Assembly: GCA_008638375.1 (NCBI GenBank)
Contig: CM018032.1
Location: 8,907,501 to 8,971,500, forward strand
Length of the DNA stretch: 64,000 bases
From: Nyssa sinensis
Taxonomy: Eukaryota; Streptophyta; Magnoliopsida; Cornales; Nyssaceae
Reading direction: 5' to 3'
Part shown: in pieces, positions 1 through 11,195 of the stretch
How positions within the stretch are numbered: the stretch's first letter is position 1
Layout of the letters: each line of letters starts with the position of its first letter
Translations under genes and position numbers: made by a program
The notes under the pieces: generated by a model
Database searches by the model: none
What the model was told of the DNA's origin: nothing
The model's input: only the letters and a program-made list of their open reading frames with translations

Positions 1-784
1 TTAGTTCATGCTAAAAATTAAATTCAACATAAAAAAATTCACCATGATCTTTTTATGAGAGGAATGGAAGAAAATTGAACACTGAAAAATAGTCACAGCA
101 ACCCTCAGTGCTTCGCTGGTCAGCAGTAGCCGCTGGTTCTTATTTTTTTCTTCTCTTTTGACTGTTCCCAGCCGCAACGCCAAGTCATAAGCCGCCTGCG
201 CCTTTTTCTTTCTTTATCTTTCCTTTTCTTTTTTAACTACTGCTGCGCAGGAACTGCTTTCTTTATCCTTTGTCCTCTTGCCCAGCTTGCGCGCTTCTGG
301 ATTTGACTTTACCCTTTCTGCTTTCAAGCCGCTGAGCTGCTTCTTTGGTTCCTATTTTTTTTCTTCTTTTCTTCTCAACCGCTTCAGCCTCTACTTCAGT
401 GCCCCTTCTGTCACGACTTCCCAATCAAATCAGCCCCCAACCGCTTCTTCAAATAAACACAATCCCTCAGCCGTCGCTCACTCTCCCTCATTTTGCTTAT
501 GCGCCCTAGCTGCTTTACATAACACCAGACCCCTTAAAGCCCTAGATGCTACTGCTTCTCCATGGGCTTTTTTTTTATTTGGATTTTTAGTTGGACAACT
601 TGTATTTGTTTTGAGATCAGCAAAAGTGGTGAGGGGCTCATGGGCTTAATTATCAAGTTGTCTGGCCCAATGGTCATGGGTGTTTCACTTTCCTCAAATT
701 TGAAATAAAATTTAAATAATGATAATGAAGCCTAAAATCAACCAGAAAATAAATAAAAATAGATTAAAGTTTAAAGTTTAAAAG
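1..784. other. Intergenic, no recognisable gene
   Basis: AT-rich DNA with pyrimidine tracts. An open frame at 278-649 has no recognisable domain and a low-complexity composition, so I do not call it a gene. The stretch may be flank of, or part of, the gypsy LTR that follows, because the outer edge of that LTR could not be fixed. Confidence 0.5.
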
Positions 785-2496
785 TGATAAAATATTATAA
801 ATTATCTAAGTCATCAAATACATACATTTCTATATATGGAATTCATTCCCGAGTTACTATGTCATGTATTTACATATCCCAAAATACATATCAATCACAT
901 TTACATATTCCAATAAATATACGAATTCCATACTACATGATTAACAAAAGTACTGGAGAACACTCCATTAAAATCATAGTATGTCTTCGTATACATCAAG
1001 TAAGCCCAAAAGGAAGAGACACATCCAGCCTATCAACATGTACTCCTTAAGACACGGGATCCTTCCTGGTACCTGCATCTGGTAGGGATCAGTACCCCAG
1101 TAGGATAACTAAAACAAACGAAACATGAATGTTGCATAAAAGTGTATGCTTGTGCTTGGTGAGTGGCATGCTATGATAGTTTATAATCAATTAAGTATAT
1201 ACAAAATTCATATTTGTCTTATTACATTTTATGAGATTTACTTAAGTTCTATTTGAGTTCATTCAAACAACGACCAATTTCCTAAATCTCTAGGTTTTAT
1301 TAAAACCCAAAAAAAATATCGAAGTCCTAATTCATCACTCATCAAGTAATCACCTCGCCTCCGATATAGCAAAATATGGTTTCACAGGCTACTAACCTGT
1401 AGGCAACCATAATCTATATCACCGCGCGAAACTCTTGACTCAACCGTCGAACCTCGGATATACAAATTCACAACTCAATCCACACCGCAACATTTCGAGT
1501 ACTCACATTATCTCATAAGCACACAAAATGCGTTTTAAATCAACACTCTTGCTTCTTTTTATTCTCATTCATTATTTAATCATTTCAAAGATTTTTCTCA
1601 ATATTTTTTTATGTACAAAGCACATGATTTTTTTATATATAATCTCACTCCACACACCTCACAAGTGTGTGTGGTAACAATATTATTTAATAAAAACACA
1701 TGCTTAGGGCCTCAACAACCCAAATATAAACACAGATTTCAATTTGAGAATGTATGGGCATGTTTCACATACATATTAATTAACAAAATTAAAATCTAAC
1801 ACACAACATGGCAATCCTAGCATGGTTTTATGAATGAATGTCCTCTAACAACCTATTCATTCCTATTTCATAAGTTTAGAAATTCTACCTCACTTTTGTA
1901 CAATTTTAGCAAAGTTTTCTTTGATTGTTTTTTTTTTTCAGTTAAATTGCCCAAAATTTAAGAAAAATGCAGTAGACTTCAACCCTTACGAAAGCCTGAG
2001 TGACTTGCCAAAATTTTTTCCTTTTTCTTTTTCTTCCTTTCTTCCTCTTTTTTTTTTCTTTTTTTCTTTTGTTCTCTCCTTCTCCACGCCGACGTGTGCC
2101 TCTGGATTGAGTGTGTGTGTTTTGTGTGAGTTGTGTGTGTTTTAAAAGAAAACATGGTATGGTTAACTTTTCAACCACACCTTTTGCCCCCTTTTTTTTT
2201 TTTTTTATCTTTACATCCTATGCATATATTATTAAACCACCACCACACATAACTCACACTCATTCACACACACACACCACTTGCTGCACACACATTCACT
2301 TCCTTTTTTTTTTCTTTTTTTTTTTTCAACCCAATTACCTTGTACATTATTTTATTGCCTATTCATATACATGTACTCACTTAAATTTTGTTGGGCAGAT
2401 TTTATACCTCAACTAATTTACTTAGTTAATTAAATTTTAATTTGTTCAAAAAAAATTATTTATTCTTTCTAATAAAAAAATTTACAGATCTTTACA
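785..2496 (-). repeat. Probable 3' LTR of a Ty3/gypsy element
   Basis: Read on the - strand, an LTR begins with TGTAAAGATC at 2496, directly after a polypurine tract (2497-2510), which in turn follows gypsy pol-derived sequence. The opening closely resembles that of the gypsy LTR at 58823 (also TGTAAAGATC). The inner 2496 boundary is well supported. The outer boundary near 785 is a guess: I saw no clean TG or target duplication there. The body holds pyrimidine runs, a (GT)n patch near 2110-2150 and (CA)n near 2250-2290. Confidence 0.55.
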
Positions 2497-2510
2497 TTCT
2501 CCCCCCCTTA
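2497..2510 (-). other. Polypurine tract of the gypsy element
   Basis: On the - strand this is a run of G and A (TAAGGGGGGAGAA) immediately before the LTR start. This is the expected primer site for plus-strand DNA synthesis in an LTR retrotransposon. Position and composition agree with the pol orientation next to it. Confidence 0.65.
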
Positions 2511-2559
2511 GAAAAATTTCATCCTTCAAATTTAGAATATACTTGAAATAATAAATAAG

Positions 2560-4177
2560 TCAGAATATCTGGTGCGAAGCTTGTGCTCTCGCTCCTATGT
2601 AGCCTCTTTTAGGCCGTGATGTCTCCACAACAGCTTGACTAGTAGAATAGTCTTGCCCCGCAAGACTTGTTCCTTAGTATCCAGGATACAAATTGGACAC
2701 TCCTCATATGAAACATCGCTTTTCATATCTAACTTTGCCCAATCCAAAACGTGTGAAGGACCTGGCTGATATTTATGAAGCATCGAAACGTGAAAAACAT
2801 CATGAACCCTAGAAAGCTGTGGTGGTAATACCAATCGATATGCAACCTCCCCAATCCTATCAAGGATCTTGAAAGGACCTATGTACCTTGGAGCTAACTT
2901 CCTTCCTCAGTCAAATCTAGTCAGGCCCTTCCGTGGAGCAAGTTTAAAAAAGACATGATCTCTCACATCGAATGATAGAGGTGAACGCCTCTTATCCGCA
3001 TAGCTTTTTTGTCTACTCTGTGCTATGAGAAATCATTGTCATATCACTTTGATTTTTTTCATCGTCTCTCGAATCGAGTTTGGTCTTAAGATTGTGGCCT
3101 CGCCCACCTTAGTCTAACAAATTGGTGACCTACAAGGTCTACCATACAATGCGTCAAACGGTGCCATCTTGATACTTTCTTGATAGTTGTTGGAAGCAAA
3201 CTCTATCAGTGGCAAGTGATCTTACCAAGTGTTTCAAAAATCCATGACGCAAGCTCGTAGCATATCTTCTAGTATCTGAATGGTATGCTCGGACTTTCCA
3301 TCAGTCTATGGATGAAAAGTTGTACTAAGTGACAACTCAGTACCCAAAGCTACCTAAAAACTCCTCAAAAATCGTGCATCCCAATCCAAAACAATAGAAA
3401 TTGGAACTCCATGTAAACGTACAATCTCTCGGATGTAAAGGCAGCTCAAAGTCTCTACTGAATCCGTAGTCCTCATAGGCAAAAAGTATGCAGACTTCGT
3501 CAGACGATCTACTATAACCCATATTGCATCATGCCCTAGTGGTGACCTCAGAAACCCAGAAACAAAATTTATTGTGTTGTGTTCCCACTTCCACTCCACT
3601 ACTGGAAGAGGTTGTAACAACCCCGCTAGTCGCTGATGCTCAGCTTTGACTTACTGGAAAGTCAAACATTTACTTACAAATTCAGTGACATCGGTCTTCA
3701 TACCCTTCCACCAATATTGTCGGAGAAGATTCTGGTACATATTGGTACCACCCAGATGTATTACAAGCCTAAAGTGATGAAATTCTTGCATAACATTCTC
3801 ACGACAAGTCTGCAGTACATAGTAACATCCTTGATAACGCAATCCATGATCGGTATGAAATGACCATCCAACAACTGGATCACCACTAGTAATACAAGAA
3901 CGAATAGATTTTGCCTTTGAATCCTGGAGCCGTGTATCCAAAATGCGAGTTAAAAGGCTAGGATATACAATAACGAAAAATAAGAAAGCTGAATCGCTTG
4001 TCTCATCGAGACATAAATCGTATTTTTCCACTACCTCTAGCATATTCCACTCACGCATTAGAATTGTTGTTATACTCCCATGCGATTTCCTACTTAATGC
4101 ATCTGCAACCACGTTAGCCTTCCTTGGATGATACAGAAGATCGAAGTCGTAATCCTCCATATATTCCATCCAACAAT
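2560..4177 (-). pseudogene. Ty3/gypsy pol remnant: RNase H end, integrase, C-terminal tail
   Basis: On the - strand the order is: the end of RNase H (about 4050-4177, with the YHP-K-N-VADALSRK signature), a degenerate HHCC integrase zinc-binding region (about 3651-3800), the integrase catalytic core (3354-3620, including [16 protein letters not shown]), and the C-terminal tail (2595-2834, with [16 protein letters not shown] and the ILD-KEQVLR-KTI-LVK-LWR pattern). These are strong gypsy signatures. Several stops and frameshifts break the frame. Reverse transcriptase, protease and gag are not visible: the pol sequence stops where the TRIM-like array begins at about 4178. The element is dead and truncated. 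Confidence 0.85.
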
Positions 4178-5610
4178 GCCTTTGACTAGCACAACGCGTT
4201 TTAAAGCAGTGCGGGTCGAGGCCCAAAATGGACAATAATGTGCTTAGTGGATGCGGGTCATTATAAATGGTATCAAAACCGGACCCCAACCGAAAGTGTG
4301 GAGATGGCTGCACGCCCGCCCAAGAGGACGATGTTCCTATGAGGGGAGAAGGTAATGGGAAAGGGTAATGCATCCCACATTGCCTAGGGAAGGGAAATGT
4401 GAAGGATTCATAAGTAAGGTTGCGCCTCTGACTAGCACAACGTGTTTTAAAACTGTGTGGGACAAGACCCAAAGTGGACAATATTGTTCTGAGTGGATGC
4501 GGGTCGTTATAAATGGCATCAAAGCCGGACCCCAATCGGAAGTGTGGAGATGGATACAAGCCGCTGCACGCCCGTCTAGGAGGACGGTGTTCCTATGAAG
4601 GGAGAGGGTAATGGGAAAGGGTAATGCATCCCACATCGCCTGAGGAAGGGAAATGGGAAGGATTCATAAGTAAGGTTGTGCCTCTGACTAGTACAATGCA
4701 TTTTAAAGCCGTGCAGGCCGAGGCCCAAAGCAAAAAATATTGTGCTGAGTGGATGCGGGTCATTACAGATGGTATCAGAGCTGGACCCCAACCGGAAGTG
4801 TGGAGATGGTTGCACGTCAATGCTCGTCCGCTCGCCTAAGAGGACGATATTCCTTTAAGAGGAGGGGGTAATGGGAAAAGGTAATGCATCCCACATCACC
4901 TATGGAAGGGAAAAGTGAATGATTCATAAGTAAAGTTGCACCTTTGACTAGTACAACACGTTTTAAAGCCGTGCGGGCTGAGGCTTAAAGTGGACAATAT
5001 TGTGTTGAGTGGATGCGGGTCGTTTCAAATGGTATCAGAGCCGGACCCCAACCGAAAGTGTGGAGATGGCTGCACGCCCGCCTAGAAAAATGATGTTCCT
5101 ATCGGGGGAGAGGGTAATGGGAAAGGGTAATGCATTCCACATTGCCTGGGGAAGGGAAAAGTGAAGAATTCATAAGTAAGGCTGCGCCTCTAACTAGCAC
5201 AACGTGTTTTAAAGTTGTGCGGGCCGAGGCTTAAAGTGGACAATATTGTGCTGAGTAGATGCAAGTCGTTACAAATGGTATCAGAGCCGGACCCTAGCCG
5301 AAAGTGTGGAAATGGCTGCACGCAGCTGCACGCCCACCGAGGAGGACGGTGTTCTTATGGAAGGAGAGGGTAATGGGAAAGGGTAATGCATCTCACATCA
5401 ATTGAGGAAGGGAAAGGTGAAGGATTCATAAGTAAGGTTGCGTCTTTGACTAGCACAAAGCGTTTTAAAGCCATGCGGGTCGAGGCCCAAAATAGATAAT
5501 ATTGTGCTTAGTGGATGCGGGTTGTTACAAATGGTATCAGAGCCAGACCCCAGCTGAAAGGTTGGAAATAGCTACATGTCGCTACATACCCGCCTAGGAG
5601 GACGGTGTTC
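4178..5610 (+). repeat. Tandem array of six TRIM-like units (LTR-PBS-internal)
   Basis: Six direct repeats with spacings of 246, 256, 260, 246 and 256 bp. Each unit carries a primer-binding-site-like motif (TGGTATCAGAGCC or a near variant) starting at 4268, 4514, 4770, 5030, 5276 and 5532. It is preceded by a roughly 114-bp segment that begins TG(T)GAAGGATTC just after a purine-rich GGAAGGGAAA and ends GTTACA two bases before the PBS. That is LTR, PBS, short internal region, PPT, next LTR. The PBS matches plant initiator-Met tRNA. There is no coding capacity; open frames across the array are by-products of the repetition. The first and last units are partial. Confidence 0.75.
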
Positions 5611-5825
5611 AATTAATAGGGTAATTCCGCCTATTACTCTTTTTCACTTGTACATATCAATCTACCACCACAATGGCTACATGAGCTAGCAAGACATCAT
5701 GCTCAAACCCATTTTTTCAACTATCCCCCACATGAATGAAATTAATTAAAAGCAATGCAATGATATGTAGACACTAAGTTGTGGCCTTGAACATTTCTTT
5801 ATGAAATATTATCAGAATTACCGGT
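5611..5825. other. Intergenic
   Basis: Short AT-rich stretch between the TRIM-like array and the next inverted-repeat element. I recognised nothing in it. Confidence 0.4.
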
Positions 5826-6061
5826 TGACTATGAAGCACAAACACTTTATTTTGGTTCATGTGTCCGTGTCAAACATCGACACTCTCAAACACTTTTCGG
5901 ACACGTGTCAGACACTCGAAAAAAAAGTGTCCAAACTTTTTTATATTTTCTGAATTTCGAACACGTTTAGGACATTTTTTTCTTCTTTTTGTTTGAATTT
6001 TTTCCTTTTTTTCTCTTCTTCTTAGTTATTTTTTTGGTTTTATATATATATATATACATAT

Positions 6062-6093
<32 letters not shown>

Positions 6094-6413
6094 GTTTTAT
6101 GTAATAGCTTGTAAATTTGTTTTGAAACTTAAATCATGCATGCTGATGATTAAGTGAAAAAGTTCTTGAATTTTTATTTAATGACTTTGTTATTTTGATC
6201 TCTTAATAATATTTTTGTGATTTGTGTGTTTTATGCTAATTTTAATTGAAATAACATTATATTTTTATTATATGATCATATAAAAAATATAAATTTTTTT
6301 TTATATATTTTCAATGTATCCTCGACATGTCCGTATCCTATTTTTTAAGAATTGACATGTTTGTGTGTCCGTGTTGTGCTGTATCCGTATTCGTAACTGT
6401 GCTTCTTAGTCGA
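5826..6413. mobile_element. Small non-autonomous inverted-repeat element (MITE-like)
   Basis: The ends are inverted copies: GACTATGAAGCACA on the left and the complement of GACTAAGAAGCACA on the right (13 of 14 match). Both subterminal regions repeat GTGTCC/GGACAC words in opposite orientations. The centre is AT-rich with a (TA)n tract at about 6041-6092. There is no coding capacity. I could not find a clear target duplication, so the superfamily is not assigned. Confidence 0.5.
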
Positions 6414-6896
6414 TTGATTAGTGAACATGATGTCTTGAACTATTCAACCATTTTGTGTTACACAAGACAATAACATTCACACTGAATCTTTCTGGACACA
6501 GTTGGTTCTCATGATTGTGTTCATTTCGACCCTAAACAATTTATGATTGCGTGAGTGTTTTTAGAGAATTCAGCCTTATCATTCTCATAAAACCGACCTA
6601 GTTCACACGTATATAAGTGATTCTTATTAAGAGTATCCTACTATACCCTATTTATGTTAACAAAATATAAGAATCATTCAAAGTTTTAGCTTATCCTAAC
6701 CAACGTTGCAGGCATCACTCCTCTTATCATAGGAATAAGTAGGAGATATTATTTCCATAGTGATCTTATTGAGTTCTATATAATTCAGTTGTCCTTTTGA
6801 ACCTAGATCTTAGCATTTCCAATCAGTTAGGTTGGGTTGCCATTATGTCGACTCTTAATGCATAGACTTAAACGCATTCCCCTCAATGAACTATTT
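6414..6896 (-). other. Flank or 3' end of a decayed copia element
   Basis: No gene is seen. The stretch lies directly downstream (on the - strand) of a copia RNase H remnant, so it may contain the 3' LTR, but I could not identify LTR ends. Confidence 0.3.
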
Positions 6897-9745
6897 ACTT
6901 ACTCTCTAGTTGAACCTTTGGTTAACGGATCTACAATGTTATCTTTTAACTTTATGTATTTAATAGTCATAATGTCATCAGAGATTAGTTGTTTCACAGT
7001 ATTATGTCTTTGACGAATATGTCGAAACTTATCGTTGTATATGTGACTCTGTGTCTTATCAATTGCTGATTGACTATCGCAATGAATATAGATAGCAGAC
7101 ACAGGCTTTGGCCACATTAGAATATGTGACGAAGTCATACAACTTTATCTAATGCAATAAACTCAGATTCCATCGTGAATTTAGCAATGCACGTTTGTTT
7201 AGAAGATTTCTATGATATCGTTTCACATCATAATATCATTCAAGTACTGTTAGATATATTGATTAGTGTAATCCATAGTTTTGGTGTATTTCAAATACCT
7301 CAAAACCCTAACTATTGTCATCCAATGGTTTGGGCCAAGGTTGTTTGTGTATTGGTTCAATTTGCTAATAGCGTATGCTATGTCTAGACGAGTATAGTTC
7401 ATTACATACATTAGGCTACCAATTATTTTGCATACTCTAGTTATGATATGCTTTTTCCATTTTTCTTGAATAAATTTATATTCACGTCTACATGTATTCT
7501 CGCTGGACTACAATCATATTTGAATTTCTTAAGTGTTCTCTCAATGTAATGCAATTAAGCCAATACTAGTGCATCTGATGTTCTAGTGATTTTGATCCTT
7601 AGTATGACATCAGAAACACCTAAATCCTTCGTGTCAAACTTATTGTTCAACATTTTCTTGATATTTTTAATGAATTCATTATTACTATTCAAAATGAGCA
7701 TATCATCAACATAGACACAAATAATGACATAGCCTTCTTTTTTTCTGTAACCTTGACATATACACAGTTGTCACATTCATTGATCTTAACCCATTTGACA
7801 TCATTACACTGTCAAATTTCTCATGCCATTGCTTTTGTGCTTGTTTTAATCCATAAAGAGATTTAACAAGCCGACAAACTTTCTTTTCTTGACCTGGAAC
7901 AATAACCCTTCTAGTTGTTTCATAAATATTTATTCATCTAATTCATCATTTAAGAAAGCTATCTCGACATCTATTTAATGTATCTTAAGATTGTATATAG
8001 TTTTAATAACTATTAATATGCAAATGGATAATATTCTTGTAACAGGTGAATATGTATCGAAATGATCCAAGTCTTCATTTTGCTTGTATCCTTTGAAAAC
8101 AAGTCTGGCCTTGCACTTATCAATAGATCAATTTGCTTTTAATTCATTCTTGAATATCTATTTATACCCAAGAGGTTTAGAACCTAGTGGAAGACCCACG
8201 TATGATTTTACAGAATGGATTATACTTCATTTTTTATCGCCTATTTCCAATATGGAGCTTTTGGACTGGACATTGCTTCCTTAAAGCTTTGAGACTCGTC
8301 TTCTAACAAATAAGTTAGAAATTTTGGACCAAAATTTTTTGATGCTCTAGCTTGTTTGCTACGTTTAGATTCATCATAATCTTGTTGGTTTTGACCATGG
8401 TTGTTAAAATTTTGGTCCGGATTTTACGATTTTACGATGCAAAAATACAAAATCGATCCGGATCTCATCACTAAGATCCCAAGTTGGCTCCCGATTTTAT
8501 CAATTTTAATGATCCTACAATATAATCCTATAATTTTATTTTCGTACGTGTCTTTGATAAGTTACAACCCGATACCATAATAATATTATAAAACAAATAC
8601 AAAGATATAATTAAATATCCTAGATGAGACAATTATGTCAAAACTTGCTCATATTTTTACTTCTTGAAATACTCTTTTAATTTTCTTTAAACTAGTCAAG
8701 TGTTGTACTAGGTAATTTAAGTCATTTAACTCTTTATTATAACTAGTATGGTCCAATATTGTAATTTTAAAAAGTACTTTAGGCTAATTAGTTTCTCTCC
8801 CTATCCTTTTATCTCTTATATTTATATACAAAAACTCAACAAGCTTGTTTTGAACCAATTAATCTCTTATGCTATATAAATCTAAGAGTTTTTTCTATAT
8901 CATAGGTTTTGTTATAAAGCATTTCATGGCCAAGTAAACCAATTATTTTAAAATAAATTTTTTCTTCTAATCTAAATATAATATTTTAATGCGCTATTTT
9001 AATTAAATTTTATATAATAAAATATTTTTTTATACTAATTTACTAAAAAAATTATTAGGATTAGTAGAATATTTTGTACTATAAATGTTTATTATAATTT
9101 TTTTTCGTTTTTTCTTTGGATTTTAAACTTATTTATTTTGTATTTTTAATGATTATTAAGATGCAAAAATATTAATTGGTGTAAGTTTTCTCATTTTGTA
9201 GAATCTTACAATCCGGAGAACTCTCTTATCGATCTATTGTAGGATCTCAATTTTAATAACCTAAGACTTGGCTACTGCGTTTTGCAACTCGACTCTTGTG
9301 TAGATTTGTAAGGAAATACATGTTCAAAGAACGATGCATTTCTTGACTCAATAATAGTATTAACATGCATATCGAAAATTTTATATTTACGAATCAAAAA
9401 TTGATATGCACTACTATTATGAGCATACCTCATGAAAACACAATTAACTATTTTCGGTCTTATTTTAACATTTTTAAGTGTAGGAACTGCCACTTTAACC
9501 AAACACCTCCATACTTTTAAGTACTTGTAAGAAGAGCTTCGACCTTTCCACAACTCATGAGAAGATTTATTAGCTTTCTTCTAAGGTATTCAGTTGAGAA
9601 TGTAATTTACGTAGAAAATTACTTCCTCCCTCCCCCCAACAAATTCTGAGGTAGTTTAAAACTTAATAACAAAACATTCATTATTTCTTTTAAAGTATTA
9701 TTTTTCTATTCAGTAATACCATTTTGCTAAGATAAATAAGATACA
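6897..9745 (-). pseudogene. Heavily decayed Ty1/copia pol
   Basis: On the - strand, 6899-7138 is copia RNase H (CDSQSAI, then the HIRQRH and LKDN-VDPLTK signatures). 7380-8290 holds scattered reverse-transcriptase words such as the YGLKQ region near 7850. 9272-9553 is the end of integrase (WKGRSSSYKYLKVWRCL, HNSSAYQFLI and the HVNTI-ESRNASFFE block typical of one plant copia clade). A degenerate QNG motif of the integrase core lies near 9700. The frame is broken many times. A separate inverted-repeat element (8399-9261) sits between the RT and integrase parts. Confidence 0.75.
8399..9261. mobile_element. Non-autonomous DNA transposon with GGTTGTTAAAAT-type termini
   Basis: The left end reads GGTTGTTAAAAT and the right end is the inverse of GGTTATTAAAAT. 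The subterminal DNA repeats GGATC/GATCC words. The element interrupts a copia remnant and has the same terminal design as the element at 12990-14314. No transposase is seen and the target duplication is unclear. The superfamily is unassigned. Confidence 0.45.
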
Positions 9746-10899
9746 GTTGTTTGATGCGCAAAGAAGAGGTAGTCGAGTAACAATTGGAGAGGATGGTTAG
9801 GATTGGGCTTTGGTGTATCAATTATGAGCCATCACTCCACCCCTCAACAAAGAATGTGGTGTTGATGTTAGAAGGGTTAGTGTAAATATCCAATCCTCCC
9901 AATCATACTTCTTTCCACAGTGCCATTTAGCTTGTGTTAGGGCTAGCACCATGGAGGTGGCTATTACTCAAATATTGTGTAATCGAATGTATAATAAAGT
10001 AATCAATCAAAAATCTTTCTATAGATATTTCATTTCCTAGCTTATAAGATGGTTACATGTAATCCTGATGAATATAAATGCAAAAAAGTAGTAAAGATTT
10101 TAGTGTGTCATGAACTTTTCTGCATTTAAAAGTAGAAGGAAACATTGCTAACCAGAATATCATATATATGACATTAAAATCTTAGCCTTCGACAATGAGA
10201 ATTAACCAAAGGTGAGGCATAGACAAAATATAAAATGGTGCTATTACGAGATCTAGTGAATCACAACTTCCTTAATTTTGAACAAAACCTTCTTCAACCT
10301 GAGTTCATTCATGTCGCGAAGAATTTAAGCAATAAGTTGCAGTCACGGGTCCCCTTCACTATGATTCCACCACTCCAACTCCACCGCCCTCTCTTCATTT
10401 AATTTTTTTTCTAGGAACCCATACGGCAAATATGAAGATGTGTGTGCGCATGCGTGTGTGTGTGTGAGAGAGAGAGAGAAGACAACAAATCGATAGAGAG
10501 AAGAGAGGAATTTGGGTTGTAGAAAGAGAGAGGGGAATTTGGGTTGTAGAGAAAGAGAGGGGATGGAAGGAGAAATTTTGTCATTTTTTAATTTAAAAAA
10601 ATTACTATTAAAGTGAGGGTAGTTTTGTCATTTAATCATGACTTGTAAGAATAATTTTGTCTTTACATTATTTGTAAGGACAAAGTTAGCATTTAAATAA
10701 AATTTGAAGCTGACATCATCAAATTCCGTTAAGTCAACTAAAAACTCTTAACGGTAGGGAGAATCTGTTACAGATTAGTAAATCAGAAGGGAAGCAGTGT
10801 TATTTAAGAAAGTATATATAAGAGGTTTATGTAATTGTCAGAAACATCATAAGAGGTAGGTGTAATTTACCCTAATTTATAATATATATATATATATTA
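9746..10899. other. Intergenic upstream of the RRM gene
   Basis: AT-rich DNA with a short (GT)n(GA)n patch near 10440-10480 followed by repeated GAGAGAGGGGA(A)TTTGGGTTGTAGA words (10495-10565). No open frame is convincing and no other feature is recognised. Confidence 0.4.
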
Positions 10900-11113
10900 T
10901 TAATATATATCTCATATTTAACCGAATCAGACTGTCCGATTTATGAAATTAACTTATGCCGACCGAACCGGATACTTATACATGTAGTCGCGACGCGTTA
11001 ATACTTCGTCTACAACCGCAAAATCTCACAAATACAAAGTGAAGGGGAAAGATATCGAACAGCAGAGGGCCGCGAAGCCAAGCTAGGGTTTAGCCGGACA
11101 ATCTCCACACCAG
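10900..11113 (+). promoter_or_regulatory. Probable promoter and 5'UTR exon of the RRM gene, with telo-box
   Basis: The first, non-coding exon appears to end at 11113 at CAG|GTATGC. It contains CTAGGGTTTA (11083-11092), a telo-box word often found near the start of plant genes for RNA handling and growth. (TA)n sequence at about 10880-10915 could act as a TATA region, but the start site cannot be fixed from sequence. The next exon begins at 11191 after a TTTGTTGCAG acceptor. Confidence 0.45.
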
Positions 11114-11195
11114 GTATGCGCTTCATAAGGGATATATTTATATACAAACGTACGAATATATAGACATACATGTTATTATTTTTGTTGCAGGAGAC

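Noticed and set aside
278..649. 123-aa open frame near the left edge
   Set aside because: Phe/Ser/Leu-rich low-complexity translation of pyrimidine-rich DNA. No domain, no splice or promoter support.
3651..4559. Open frame of 302 aa on the - strand joining repeat DNA to gypsy RNase H
   Set aside because: The upstream half is translation of the TRIM-like array; only the part below 4178 is pol. Similar 70-100 aa frames at 4337-4839 are also repeat artefacts.
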